From Nocardia brasiliensis NBRC 14402 (lineage in GTDB: Bacteria > Actinomycetota > Actinomycetes > Mycobacteriales > Mycobacteriaceae): a DNA stretch of 64,000 bases. Position numbers and translations under genes: made by a program. The stretch lies in NCBI RefSeq assembly GCF_000308475.2, contig NZ_BAFT02000057.1:186001-250000 (forward strand), in the 5' to 3' direction. The notes below the pieces were generated by a model. The model was not told where the DNA came from and made no database searches. It saw nothing but the letters and a program-made list of their open reading frames with translations. Positions 41,987 through 50,872 of this stretch are shown piece by piece (positions within the stretch are counted from its first letter, which is position 1; each line of letters opens with the position of its first letter).

Positions 41987-42005
41987 GGTGGGGACCAGGG
42001 AACGG

Positions 42006-42545
42006 CTACGACACGGCGCCGATGAAACCGCCGATGGCGGCACCGATGGCGCAGCCGATGATCGCGCCGACCAGGAAGAACCAGATCCCGATCAGGATGC
42101 CGACCACGCAGCCGACCACCGCGCCGGCCAGGATGGCGCCACCGCCGCCGACGGTGTGCATGAACGGCAGATCCTGAGAGCTGGCCGCGACCGGGGCAGG
42201 CCCGCCCACCGGGGTCAGAGTCAACGTGGTGTCACTGGCCAAAGCCGGTGTGACGGAAAGGGTTCGGCCCGCCTCCACGCGCAAGGTCGTCGGAATCGCG
42301 CCGACCACGGCGCCGTCGTCGGCGAGCACCTGAACCGCGTCCGGCGTCAGGACGAACCGGCCCGACGCCAGGGTGACCGTGGCGGAGGAATGATCGGCGG
42401 CGAGTGTCGTCGTATAGCCGATCGGGCCGTCCACCGCGCTGACGCTGATATCGGCCAATTCCGCTTCGCCGTGGGCCGTCGCCATGGTGATTCCGGTGGC
42501 CGCGATGGCGAATACTGCGGTCGCCACCAATTTCTTGATAAACAT
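42006..42545 (-). CDS. Exported DUF8020-like protein with glycine-rich membrane C-terminus
   Basis: A 179-aa exported protein. The signal peptide is MFIKKLVATAVFAIAATGIT. A beta-rich domain follows (GYTTTLAADHSSATVTLASG, GRFVLTPDAVQVLADDGAVV) that resembles the Nocardia DUF8020 family. The C-terminus (GGGGAILAGAVVGCVVGILI, then GWF-type helices) is a glycine-rich hydrophobic tail likely embedded in the membrane. The start ATG is the complement of 42543-42545; the frame upstream, though open, carries no similarity. Function unknown; probably cell-envelope. Confidence 0.7.
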   Translation of the reverse strand: MFIKKLVATAVFAIAATGITMATAHGEAELADISVSAVDGPIGYTTTLAADHSSATVTLASGRFVLTPDAVQVLADDGAVVGAIPTTLRVEAGRTLSVTPALASDTTLTLTPVGGPAPVAASSQDLPFMHTVGGGGAILAGAVVGCVVGILIGIWFFLVGAIIGCAIGAAIGGFIGAVS

Positions 42546-42715
42546 GGGTCTTTCCAATCCGTGCGGGTTTCCTTTGACGTTCCCCCGACAAACGGCACCG
42601 GACGTAGCATCATGATGCGCGCGCCGCTCTCGGCGTGTCCATACGGTGTTTCGCCTGTTCGAACCGGGTTCTCGGTCTGGTTTTCGCCCCTCGGATCGGG
42701 GGGATCGGAATTGTG

Positions 42716-43636
42716 CTATTCCGGTTGTTCGGCCGGGCACGGGTCGTCGGAATACGGCAGTCCGAGCGCTTTGTGCACCAAATAGGCGACGGCGGGCGAG
42801 TTCGGCAGGATGCCGTGGTGATAGGTGTCGGTGGGACACACGTCCTGCACCCAGACATTGTCGACGGTGGCGCCGACGCCGGCGCGCAGGAAGGTCGCTT
42901 CCGGCGGGGTGACCACGTGGTCGACCCGAGTGGCGATCGCGGTGTAGTGGATGCCGGGTTCGGTGTCGCCCGCGGCGTTCAGCGTGCGCAGGAATTCGCT
43001 GCTCGCCAGCTGCTGGGCGGCGGCGGTGCCGAGCACCCGGGCGATCATGCCGTCCGACATCACGGAGGCGCTGCCGGTGGGTAGTAGATAGCCGAGCCCG
43101 TCGGCGGTGGTGCCGTGATGGGTGGCGGCGATGGTGACGAGATGGTCGACCTTGTTCCGGGCGGGGTCGGCACGGTCCGCGCCGCCTTCGAAGCGCAGAT
43201 ATTGCCGCGCGAGCGGGCCACCCTGTGAATGGGCGACGATATCCACCCGCGCCGCGCCCGTGGCGCCGCGGACCCGGGCGACGAACGCGGCGAACTCCTT
43301 GGCCGAGGTGCGAATATCGGCGGTGCCGAACACGCCGGGCACCGCGCCGCGCATGCTGGTGGGCGCGTGCCCGTAATTGAGCGAGAACACGCACACGCCA
43401 TGCGCTTTCAGCTGCGGGGCGAGGGTGTCCCAGGCGCTCTGGTTGTCCCACGTGCCATGCACCAGCAGCACGGGTTGCGGGTAGGCCGCCGCGGGCACGC
43501 AGGTCCAGTCGTTCGCGCCGGTGGGCGGTGTGGTCCAGTCCGCGCCGGTGTCGGCGGCCGCGGGTGCGGTGGCGGGCAGCACCGCGACGGCCACGGCAAG
43601 TGCGACAACACCCCAGCGACACCGACGGGCAGCCAT
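42716..43636 (-). CDS. Secreted lipase/esterase (alpha/beta fold, LipA/EstA-like)
   Basis: A 306-aa secreted lipase with signal peptide (WGVVALAVAVAVLPATAPAA), the oxyanion motif QPVLLVHGTWDNQSAW, the nucleophile elbow DIVAHSQGGPLARQYLR, and the acid/His in the C-terminal half (His near DTYHHGILPNSP). The Cys pairs could form disulfides outside the cell. Similar extracellular triacylglycerol lipases occur in Streptomyces and Nocardia. No partner gene in the operon; 310 bp separate it from the divergent P450. Confidence 0.9.
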   Translation of the reverse strand: MAARRCRWGVVALAVAVAVLPATAPAAADTGADWTTPPTGANDWTCVPAAAYPQPVLLVHGTWDNQSAWDTLAPQLKAHGVCVFSLNYGHAPTSMRGAVPGVFGTADIRTSAKEFAAFVARVRGATGAARVDIVAHSQGGPLARQYLRFEGGADRADPARNKVDHLVTIAATHHGTTADGLGYLLPTGSASVMSDGMIARVLGTAAAQQLASSEFLRTLNAAGDTEPGIHYTAIATRVDHVVTPPEATFLRAGVGATVDNVWVQDVCPTDTYHHGILPNSPAVAYLVHKALGLPYSDDPCPAEQPE

Positions 43637-43946
43637 CGAGGCACGGTTCCTTTCGCCGATACAACAGGTCTGCTCAGCAGATCGGCTGCCTCGATGCCAA
43701 GTCCGTCATCAGATGTCGGGCCACAAACCATTCGGCGCGGGCCAATAGAACCATTGCGGTGCGGCGGTGGCAAACATGTCGGCCGGAGTGGCGGGCGAAA
43801 TGTTTCCGGCGGCGGTGCGTCAATGTCTTTCTGCCCGGAACGGATTCACGCTTCGAGCGGTGGTTTGTCGGCGATTTCCGATACGCGCGGACAGTTTGCT
43901 GCCTACTCTCACGAGGCTTGTAGTACGAACGCCTGGAGTCTCCGCA
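43637..43946. other. 310-bp divergent intergenic region (lipase / P450)
   Basis: Contains the promoters of both divergent genes. The P450 frame stays open upstream to 43767, but that stretch has no P450 similarity. I saw no strong palindrome. GGAG at 43935-43938 is the likely ribosome site of the P450. Confidence 0.5.
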
Positions 43947-45203
43947 ATGACGATGCCCCCACCCGCCGCAGACAGCCGGGCCGGTCAAGCCCCGCACGGT
44001 TCCCCCATCGACACCGACGGCCCCCGGGTCTCGTTGTATTCACCGGAGTTCGCTGCGGATCCGCACGGCGCCTATCGGCGGATGCGCGCGCAGTACGGAT
44101 CGCTGGTGCCGGTGGATCTGGCGGCGGGCGTACCCGCCACCTTGGTGATCGGGTATTACACCGCGGTACGAATCTTCAACGACCCGGACCATTTTCCGGC
44201 CGACCCGCGGGCCTGGCAGCAGAACATTCCGTCCGATTGCCCGGTATTGCCGATGATGCAGTGGCGCCCGAATGCGTTGCGCAGCGCGGGCGCCGAGCAC
44301 GCGCGCTATCGCCAGGTGAACACGGCGGGCCTGGACAAGGTCGACCAATACGGTCTGCACGACACGGTGGCCGAGATCGCGATACCGCTGATCAACGCGT
44401 TCTGCGCGGATGGATCGGCGGACCTGGTGCGCCAGTATGCTTTTCCGCTCGCCTTCGCGGTATTGAACGCGCTGCTCGGCTGTCCAGCCGAAATCGCGCA
44501 GCAGGCCGCGACCGGAATGGCCGCGATCTTCGAAGGGGTCGACGCCGACCGGGGAAACAAGATGCTCGTCGCCGCGCTGCTGGAATTGGCGCAGCGCAAG
44601 CGGACCGCGCCCGGCGACGACGTGACCACCCGGATGTTGCAGCATCCCGCCGAGCTGACCGATACGGAAATGGTGCACCAGCTGGCGACGCTGTACGGCG
44701 CGGGTATCGAGCCGCAGCAGAATCTGATCGTCAACACCCTGCTGCTGATACTCACCGACGAGCGATTCGGCGGTAGCGTGCTCGGCGGCAGCCTGTCCAC
44801 CCGCGACGCGCTGGACGAGGTGCTGTTCAACGATCCCCCGATGGCGAACTTCTGCATCAGTTTTCCGCGGCAGCCGATCCTGATCGACGACATCTGGTTG
44901 CCCGCGCACCAACCGGTGGTGATCAGCATGGCGGCCTGCAACACCGATCCTGCGATCGCCGCGAATCAGTACGCGGGCAACCGATCTCATCTGGCCTGGG
45001 GCACCGGACCGCATGTGTGCCCGGCCAGCTCGCTGGCCTATCTCATCGCGCAGGATGCGATCGATCAACTCCTGGACGCGCTGCCCGAGATCGGCCTCGC
45101 GGTCGCGCCGAGCGAGCTGATCTGGCGGCCTGGGCCGTTCCACCGCGCGGTGACCGCGTTGCCGGTCACCTTTCCCGCCGCGCCGCCGCTGCCGTTGCCT
45201 TAG
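43947..45203 (+). CDS. Cytochrome P450, CYP157-like, lacking the ExxR motif
   Basis: A 418-aa P450. The heme loop is HLAWGTGPHVCPASSLA with Cys358 as ligand. The K-helix position that should read ExxR reads E291-V-L-F294 (DEVLFNDPP), and the I-helix has AGIEPQ (252-257) without the usual Thr. These two changes and the WGTGPHVCPA loop fit the actinobacterial CYP157 family, which is known to lack ExxR and in Streptomyces is found in conservons beside CYP156. No conservon genes lie here. Substrate unknown. The start ATG at 43947 follows GGAG. Confidence 0.88.
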   Translation: MTMPPPAADSRAGQAPHGSPIDTDGPRVSLYSPEFAADPHGAYRRMRAQYGSLVPVDLAAGVPATLVIGYYTAVRIFNDPDHFPADPRAWQQNIPSDCPVLPMMQWRPNALRSAGAEHARYRQVNTAGLDKVDQYGLHDTVAEIAIPLINAFCADGSADLVRQYAFPLAFAVLNALLGCPAEIAQQAATGMAAIFEGVDADRGNKMLVAALLELAQRKRTAPGDDVTTRMLQHPAELTDTEMVHQLATLYGAGIEPQQNLIVNTLLLILTDERFGGSVLGGSLSTRDALDEVLFNDPPMANFCISFPRQPILIDDIWLPAHQPVVISMAACNTDPAIAANQYAGNRSHLAWGTGPHVCPASSLAYLIAQDAIDQLLDALPEIGLAVAPSELIWRPGPFHRAVTALPVTFPAAPPLPLP

Positions 45204-45215
45204 CGTGAAACGCGA

Positions 45216-45251
45216 ACCGGCCGACGGTTTCTCGAAGAACCGCCGGCCGGT
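45216..45251. terminator. Hairpin between the convergent P450 and SnoaL-like genes
   Basis: ACCGGCCGACGGTT (45216-45229) pairs with AACCGCCGGCCGGT (45238-45251) with one mismatch, around the loop TCTCGAAG. It is placed just after the P450 stop, facing the SnoaL-like gene, and is therefore likely a shared terminator. Confidence 0.7.
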
Positions 45252-45335
45252 GGGGTACTCCCGGATCAACGGGAGTGCGCTGCCCGGGCCGAGTCGGGTG
45301 GTACAGCCCGGGGCGGGTCGATCGCGGCGCGCGAT

Positions 45336-45740
45336 CTAGTTGGGGTGCGCCGCGCCGTCGAGCGCGGCCAGCATGGCCGGGGTGTCGACGTAGTTGTCGA
45401 AGCCGACGACGCGGCCCTCCCGCAGGTGCCAGACATGGATGTTGGGGACGTCGAAGGCGACGTCGCCGCCGGTGGTCGTGCCGACCCCGCGGCCCATCAT
45501 GACCACGTCGTCACCCGCCGCGAAGATGCTCTGCGGCACCACATTCGCGTCGATGTGCGCCAGCATCGTCCCGAAATACGTATTGGCGCCTTCGTGCCCG
45601 ACATGCCGTCCGCCCCACGGCAACTGTGCGGCCTCCTTGATCTCGATATCGGGGTCGAAAAGTCGCTCGATGACCGAAAAGTCGCGCGCGCCGAACGCGT
45701 GGTACACCTGGGTGACTAATTCGAGATTGATCTGGGACAC
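45336..45740 (-). CDS. SnoaL-like NTF2-fold protein
   Basis: A 134-aa protein beginning SQINLELVTQVYHAFGARDF with RLFDPDIEIKEAAQLPWGGR and the C-terminal VAFDVPNIHVWHLREGRVVG, the usual ketosteroid-isomerase-like fold. The start is GTG (complement of 45738-45740) with GAGGAG nine bases upstream; a longer frame further upstream has no similarity. It shares only the fold, not close sequence, with the protein at 11145-11558. Confidence 0.87.
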   Translation of the reverse strand: MSQINLELVTQVYHAFGARDFSVIERLFDPDIEIKEAAQLPWGGRHVGHEGANTYFGTMLAHIDANVVPQSIFAAGDDVVMMGRGVGTTTGGDVAFDVPNIHVWHLREGRVVGFDNYVDTPAMLAALDGAAHPN

Positions 45741-45921
45741 TGAAAGAGCTCCTCGTGGGGCGAAACGTGTTGAACACCAACATCCTTGCGCCAGCCCGGG
45801 CGCGTCGCCACACGAGGAAGGCTGCATTTTGGCAACGGAATTCCAGGGCCGCCACCGCGATTGCGCCGGTCGCGAAAAAAGCGGGCGCGCCCCCGAACTC
45901 GGTGCTGGTAGGAATGCAGCC

Positions 45922-46782
45922 ATGTCCAACGACCTGAGTCTGTTCGCCGGGATCGACCTCGCCACCCGCATCGAGCGCGCCGAGCGGTCGTTGATGGCCG
46001 AGGGTGCGCAGGGCGCCGCGCGGCGCGATCCGCGCGAGCGGGTGCTGCGGCAACCGATCGGCAGCGGTCTCGCGGTGTGGGCGGGCGCGTATTCACCGCT
46101 GGACAAGGTGGTCGGCGTCGGCATGGGCGACGAGTTCGACGACGAGGTGCTCGAGGCGGTGGAAAGGGCTTACGCCGAACGCGGCGCGCCGGTGCAGTTC
46201 GAGGTGTCGACCCTGGCCGATCCCGGTGTCGTTGACCGCCTCACCCGGCGCGGCTATGTGCTGACCGGCTTCGAGAATGTGCTCGGCCTGCCGCTCGCCC
46301 CCGGGCGGGCGGCGCAACCGGCCGCGGGCGTCGAGGTGCGCGCGGTCGGGCCCGGCGAATTCGATCGCTGGCTGGATATCTTCATCGACGGGTTCGCCGC
46401 GCCGGATACCCAGGGCGTGGGCTCCGACGAAGCGTTCCCGCGCGAGGTGCTCGCGAACGCGATGCGCGACATGGCGGGGGCGAGCGGCTTTTCCGGTTCG
46501 ATCGCGTGGCTCGACGGCGCCGCGGCCGGCGCCGCGAGCCTGCGCCTGCACGAGGGCGTCGCCCAACTCTGCGGTGCCGCGACCCTGCCCGAGTTCCGGC
46601 GGCGCGGCGTGCAGGCCTCGCTGCTGTCGACCCGATTGGCTGCCGCGGCCGCCGCGGGCTGCGACCTCGCGGTGGTCACCACGCTGCCCGGCTCGAAGTC
46701 GCAGCAGAACGTGCAGCGGCTGGGCTTCCAACTCCTTTACGCCCGTGCGGTTCTCATCGACCCGGCCTCGGCGCAGCGCTGA
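45922..46782 (+). CDS. GNAT-family N-acetyltransferase (tandem-like, 286 aa)
   Basis: A 286-aa protein whose C-terminal half is a GNAT domain: VEVRAVGPGEFDRWLDIFID then the acetyl-CoA motif TLPEFRRRGVQASLLSTRLA and QQNVQRLGFQLLYARAVLI. The N-terminal half (IERAERSLMAEGAQGAARRD, then VVGVGMGDEFDDEVLEAVER) may be a degenerate second GNAT copy, as in two-domain family members. Substrate unknown. The start ATG at 45922 is the one closest to the family N-terminus; the upstream frame overlaps the SnoaL gene on the other strand. Confidence 0.85.
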   Translation: MSNDLSLFAGIDLATRIERAERSLMAEGAQGAARRDPRERVLRQPIGSGLAVWAGAYSPLDKVVGVGMGDEFDDEVLEAVERAYAERGAPVQFEVSTLADPGVVDRLTRRGYVLTGFENVLGLPLAPGRAAQPAAGVEVRAVGPGEFDRWLDIFIDGFAAPDTQGVGSDEAFPREVLANAMRDMAGASGFSGSIAWLDGAAAGAASLRLHEGVAQLCGAATLPEFRRRGVQASLLSTRLAAAAAAGCDLAVVTTLPGSKSQQNVQRLGFQLLYARAVLIDPASAQR

Positions 46783-47003
46783 GCCCGGGGTGTCCGTTGC
46801 GCGAGGTGGCCGGGTCGTCCGGGTAAAGCCGCGCGTACTCCTAGCGGATGAGCCGGGCCGTCGTCATCGGCGGTAAGGAGGACCGCCGGGCGCGGAAACT
46901 TCCGTCCTCCGGAGTACGCCGATCCGGTCGCGCGGCCGATGCGGCGCGCCCGCTCGCGGCGACAGAATTCCGGTGACGCTGCCATCCAGCCGGAGGTTTC
47001 GAA

Positions 47004-47399
47004 ATGACGACTGTGCTGCGGAGCGGCCGCTACATCGCGGCCACCGTGGACGAATTGCGGCAGCACACGGCCGCGGACAAGGCGGCGGGCGTGGTCAGCC
47101 AGCGGGCGTTGTTTCCGCGCCGCGGGCGCATCGAGCTCGACGAGGATGTGCTCGTCCTCGCGGATTGGAGCGACAACGGGGACCTGCTGCTGTCGCGGGC
47201 GGCGATCGTTTCGCTGCGCCGGGAGTTCACCGCGCTCTACGGCAGATTGATGGGCGGGCTGCTGAACTCGGGCAAGCCGCTGATCCTGAAGACGACGACG
47301 GCGGGCGAGATCTACGTATTGATCGATCGCCGCGAATTCGCCGAGTTCACCGACAACCGGCAGTGGGCCGACGCGATCGCCCAGTGGCAGGACTGCTGA
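47004..47399 (+). CDS. Hypothetical 131-aa protein
   Basis: Not recognised. The sequence reads like a small alpha/beta protein: RSGRYIAATVDELRQHTAAD, RGRIELDEDVLVLADWSDNG, and a C-terminal KPLILKTTTAGEIYVLIDRR. No signal peptide, Cys or metal motif. It ends about 70 bp before the esterase gene and might share its transcript. A 221-bp gap upstream holds no gene. Confidence 0.65.
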   Translation: MTTVLRSGRYIAATVDELRQHTAADKAAGVVSQRALFPRRGRIELDEDVLVLADWSDNGDLLLSRAAIVSLRREFTALYGRLMGGLLNSGKPLILKTTTAGEIYVLIDRREFAEFTDNRQWADAIAQWQDC

Positions 47400-47471
47400 G
47401 CCGAGACCGCCGCCCCGGACCGGTCGGCGTGCCATCCGCGCAGGTGCGGGCCGTCGTGGGTTAATGATCGA

Positions 47472-48641
47472 ATGGTCATTCGGTGGATCATGACGGCGCT
47501 GGCCGCGGTGGTGGCCGGGTTGCTGACGTTGTTCGCGTACGTGATCATCGCCGTGCGAATTCCCGCGCCTTTCGTGGCGCTGACGCACGTGGTGAGCGAC
47601 TACGGCCTGTACCTGATCCCGCTGGGCGTCACCGGATTCGTGCTGTCGTTGATCGCCTTCGCGCCGCGCAGCCGCACCGGGGTGCGCCGTGCGGCGGCGG
47701 TGACCGGCCTGGTCTGCCTGCTCGGCGTGGTGGCCTCGGGCTTTCCGCTGGCGGCGGCGTGGGGGACCGCGGTGCGCCATGACGCGAAACTGTCCTTCGG
47801 CGAGTACTTCACCGGGGGCGCGAACGTCGGCGCACCCGTGGACGAACTGAGCACCGTCTTCCACACCATCGACGGCCAGGATCTGAAACTCGACGTGAAG
47901 TTGCCCGCCGGGACCCCGGCGCGACCCCGTCCGGCCGTGGTCTGGGTGCACGGTGGTGGCTGGGCGCACGGCGATCGCGGCGAGGCGCCGAAATGGCACC
48001 GGTGGCTCAACGACAAGGGCTACGCCGTCTTCGCCATCGACTACCGGCTGGCACCGCCGGCCACCTGGAATCAGGCACCCGGGGATGTGAAGTGCGCCGT
48101 GGGCTGGATCAAACAGCAGGCGCAGACCTACGGCATCGACCCGCAGCGCGTCATGATCGCGGGCGGCTCGGCGGGCGGCAACCTGGCATTGATGGGCGCC
48201 TACGCCGACGACCGGGTGCCGCCCAGCTGTGCGGTCACCGATACCGCGGTCGAGGCGGTCGCGGTCTTCTATCCGATTCCGGACCTGGTGGAGGCGTGGC
48301 GCGACAGCGGACTGCCCGCGCGGATGCACACCTTCCTCGCGGACTACACCGGCGGCAGCCCGGAGCAATTCCCGGATCGATACAAGGCGGCCTCGCCCGT
48401 CACCTACGTGCGACCCAATGTGCCGCCGACCCTGATCATGCACGGCACCAGGGATCACGTTGCGCCGTACCGGGGCTCGGCCGAACTGGCCGAGCGGTTG
48501 CGCCGGGTCGGCGTCGAAAATCGTTTGATCGCAGTGCCTTATGGCGAGCACATCTTCGATTTCCGCTGGGGAGATTGGGGTTCGCAGATTTCCCGGCACA
48601 CCTTCGCCGCATTCCTGGCCGAGCATTTCCCGGCACCCTGA
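47472..48641 (+). CDS. Membrane-anchored BD-FAE-type alpha/beta hydrolase
   Basis: A 389-aa protein with three N-terminal hydrophobic helices (TALAAVVAGLLTLFAYVIIA, FGLYLIPLGV-like and AAAVTGLVCLLGVVASGFPL). An esterase domain follows: VWVHGGGWAHGDRGEAPKWH, nucleophile IAGGSAGGNLALMGAYADD, Asp in MHGTRDHVAPYRG and His in PYGEHIFDFRWG. The domain most resembles BD-FAE/lipase-type carboxylesterases, probably acting outside the membrane on lipid or polymer esters. Confidence 0.88.
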   Translation: MVIRWIMTALAAVVAGLLTLFAYVIIAVRIPAPFVALTHVVSDYGLYLIPLGVTGFVLSLIAFAPRSRTGVRRAAAVTGLVCLLGVVASGFPLAAAWGTAVRHDAKLSFGEYFTGGANVGAPVDELSTVFHTIDGQDLKLDVKLPAGTPARPRPAVVWVHGGGWAHGDRGEAPKWHRWLNDKGYAVFAIDYRLAPPATWNQAPGDVKCAVGWIKQQAQTYGIDPQRVMIAGGSAGGNLALMGAYADDRVPPSCAVTDTAVEAVAVFYPIPDLVEAWRDSGLPARMHTFLADYTGGSPEQFPDRYKAASPVTYVRPNVPPTLIMHGTRDHVAPYRGSAELAERLRRVGVENRLIAVPYGEHIFDFRWGDWGSQISRHTFAAFLAEHFPAP

Positions 48642-48752
48642 GCGCGCGCGTCCGGAAATAGCCGACGCGGGTGTGGAATTGGTGTCGGCGAGTTGAACAT
48701 CGGGGCGTGTGTCCACATGTCGGGAAGTGCCGCCGGTCACCATTGTGCGTCG

Positions 48753-48812
48753 CAGTGACGGACGTTACTGTAACCCCTCGTTGAGGGGAACGAAGTAGTT
48801 CCCCACTGTGGG
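48753..48812 (+). repeat. Cluster of inverted repeats in the leader of the CocE-like gene
   Basis: Four repeats in 60 bp: CAGTGACG/CGTTACTG (48753-48770, one mismatch); CCCCTC/GAGGGG (48774-48788); GGGGAAC/GTTCCCC (48785-48804); and CCCA/TGGG (48802-48812). The second and third share GGGG, so as RNA they exclude each other. The GGGAGGG ribosome site lies at the edge of the last one. Confidence 0.55.
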
Positions 48813-48826
48813 AGGGTTCGCGAAGG

Positions 48827-50866
48827 ATGATCAGACGCCGACGTCCGACGAGGTTCCTGGCCGCCATTGTCACCGCAGGCACGGTGATCGCGGGGGTGGC
48901 CGTATCGCTCACCTCCGGGCCGGCGGTCGCGGAAAACGATTCGCTCGACGCGCAATTCATCGCGACTCATCAAGGCCCGCAACAATATCCGAACGTCTAT
49001 ATCGACTGGGACGTGCCGATCACCATGAGTGACGGCACCGTGCTGAAAGGCAATGTGTACCGGCCCGCGGACGCGTCGGGGCAACCGGTGGCCGAGCCGA
49101 TGCCGACCATTGTCAATCTCACGCCGTACACGAAACTCATTGCGAATATCGCGGATTCGGCGCTGGCGGTGCCCGGTCTGGGCGAACCGCTGCTGCGCAT
49201 TCTGCAGGGCTTCGACCTTTCGGCCTACGGTATGAGCGGTCTCAGCGATCTCATGCGAGCGCTGCCCGGCGGCGCCGCGCGGACGTTCGGCGTCGACCGC
49301 AAGCTCGTGCAGAGCGGCTACACCCAGGTGGTCGTCGACGTGCGCGGGACCGGCTTCTCCCAGGGCATGTGGCAGGTCTTCGGCGATCGGGAACAGCAGG
49401 ACGGTGCGGAGGTCGTGGACTGGGCCGCCGCCCAGCCGTGGTCCAACGGCAAGATCGGCATGAGCGGCATCTCGTACTCCGCGATCAACCAATTGCACAC
49501 GGCCGAGCGCCAACCGGCGGCCCTGCGCGCGATCTTCCCGATCGTGCCCGGTAGCGACCTGATTCGTGATGTCGCCGCGCCCGGTGGGGCGCTCGGCATC
49601 GGGTTCATCCCCGAATGGCTGCTCGCGGTCGACGGCACCAAGCTGATCCCCGACCTGGTCTCCATCATCGGCGGCAAGTTCGACTGGACCTGGCTGGCCG
49701 ATCGGGTCCGCGATCCATTCACCTTCTTCAACCTCATCATCGAAGCGCTGGCGACACCGAGCATCGATCAGATCAAGCCGGAGATGCGGGCCATCCTCGA
49801 CGAGGACAGTGCGCTGCGCACCGCCTGGATCGGGCACCCGGAGCGGATCACCGTGCCGACCTTCGTCTACGGCGGCTGGCACGACATCTTCACCTACTCC
49901 TCGCCGCGCATCTTCAATGCGGTGAATGTGCCGGACGACCAGAAGAAGCTCGTCATGGGGGACACCTACCACGTGACCACCGGTGCGGGCCTGGGACTTC
50001 CGGGTGCGCCGCCGGCGTTGGACGTGCTGCAGCGGGCCTGGTTCGACAAGTGGCTCAAGGGCATCGACAACGGCATCGACGGATACGACCAGGTGCATCT
50101 GTGGCAGCAGGGCGGCGGCTGGACCACCGCGCCGTCGTTCCCGCGTCCCGGAATGGATTACCGCCGTATGTATCTGGACGCGGCGTCCTCGGGCACCGCA
50201 CCCGGCAGCGCCTACGACGGCAGTCTCACCGCCGCACCGGGCGGACCCGCGCGCGTGACCATCGCGCCGGGCCTGTCCACCCTGTGCTCCCGCGACGCGG
50301 CGCACGGTACAGCGGGCATCATCGCCGCCTTCGACGTCTGCACGAAGGATGCGCGGATCAGCGAGACGAACGCGCTGACGTTCACGACCGCACCCGTGCG
50401 CCAGGCGACGCAGATCTCCGGTCCGATCGCCGTGCACCTCAACACGGTGCTCGACGCCACCGACGGCTACTGGACCGTGACGGTGAACGACGTTGCACCC
50501 GATGGCCGTTCGACGGTGTGGAGTACCGGTCAGCGCACCGCGTCGTTGCGCGCGGTGGACGACGCGAAATCCACCCGCTCGCCCAACGGCGACTACACCG
50601 ACCCGTATCCGATCCTCACCCTGGACAGCCGCCGGCCGATCGTGCCCGGGCAACCGACCGTGGTCGACCTCGGCGTCTTCGCCACCGACGGCGTGCTGCA
50701 ACCGGGTCACCGGCTGCGCGTCGACGTGTTCGCGGGGAACTTCCCGAGCAGTATTCCGTTGCGCCCGTTGCTCAACGAGAGCGAACTGAAGCCGCAGCAC
50801 CTGCAGCTCGACCCGAACGAGCCCAGCTGGGTGAACATTCCGGTTGCGGGCGATACCGGCTGGTGA
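48827..50866 (+). CDS. Secreted CocE/NonD-family (X-Pro dipeptidyl-peptidase-like) hydrolase
   Basis: A 679-aa exported hydrolase. The signal peptide is about residues 1-37 (FLAAIVTAGTVIAGVAVSLT). The domains are the alpha/beta hydrolase core (VVVDVRGTGFSQGMWQVFGD), the nucleophile region GMSGISYSAINQ, and the C-terminal jellyroll typical of CocE/NonD (VHLNTVLDATDGYWTVTVND). Members cleave ester or amide bonds. The start ATG at 48827 follows GGGAGGG. The gene ends 6 bp from the convergent TetR gene. Confidence 0.92.
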   Translation: MIRRRRPTRFLAAIVTAGTVIAGVAVSLTSGPAVAENDSLDAQFIATHQGPQQYPNVYIDWDVPITMSDGTVLKGNVYRPADASGQPVAEPMPTIVNLTPYTKLIANIADSALAVPGLGEPLLRILQGFDLSAYGMSGLSDLMRALPGGAARTFGVDRKLVQSGYTQVVVDVRGTGFSQGMWQVFGDREQQDGAEVVDWAAAQPWSNGKIGMSGISYSAINQLHTAERQPAALRAIFPIVPGSDLIRDVAAPGGALGIGFIPEWLLAVDGTKLIPDLVSIIGGKFDWTWLADRVRDPFTFFNLIIEALATPSIDQIKPEMRAILDEDSALRTAWIGHPERITVPTFVYGGWHDIFTYSSPRIFNAVNVPDDQKKLVMGDTYHVTTGAGLGLPGAPPALDVLQRAWFDKWLKGIDNGIDGYDQVHLWQQGGGWTTAPSFPRPGMDYRRMYLDAASSGTAPGSAYDGSLTAAPGGPARVTIAPGLSTLCSRDAAHGTAGIIAAFDVCTKDARISETNALTFTTAPVRQATQISGPIAVHLNTVLDATDGYWTVTVNDVAPDGRSTVWSTGQRTASLRAVDDAKSTRSPNGDYTDPYPILTLDSRRPIVPGQPTVVDLGVFATDGVLQPGHRLRVDVFAGNFPSSIPLRPLLNESELKPQHLQLDPNEPSWVNIPVAGDTGW

Positions 50867-50872
50867 GCGTGC

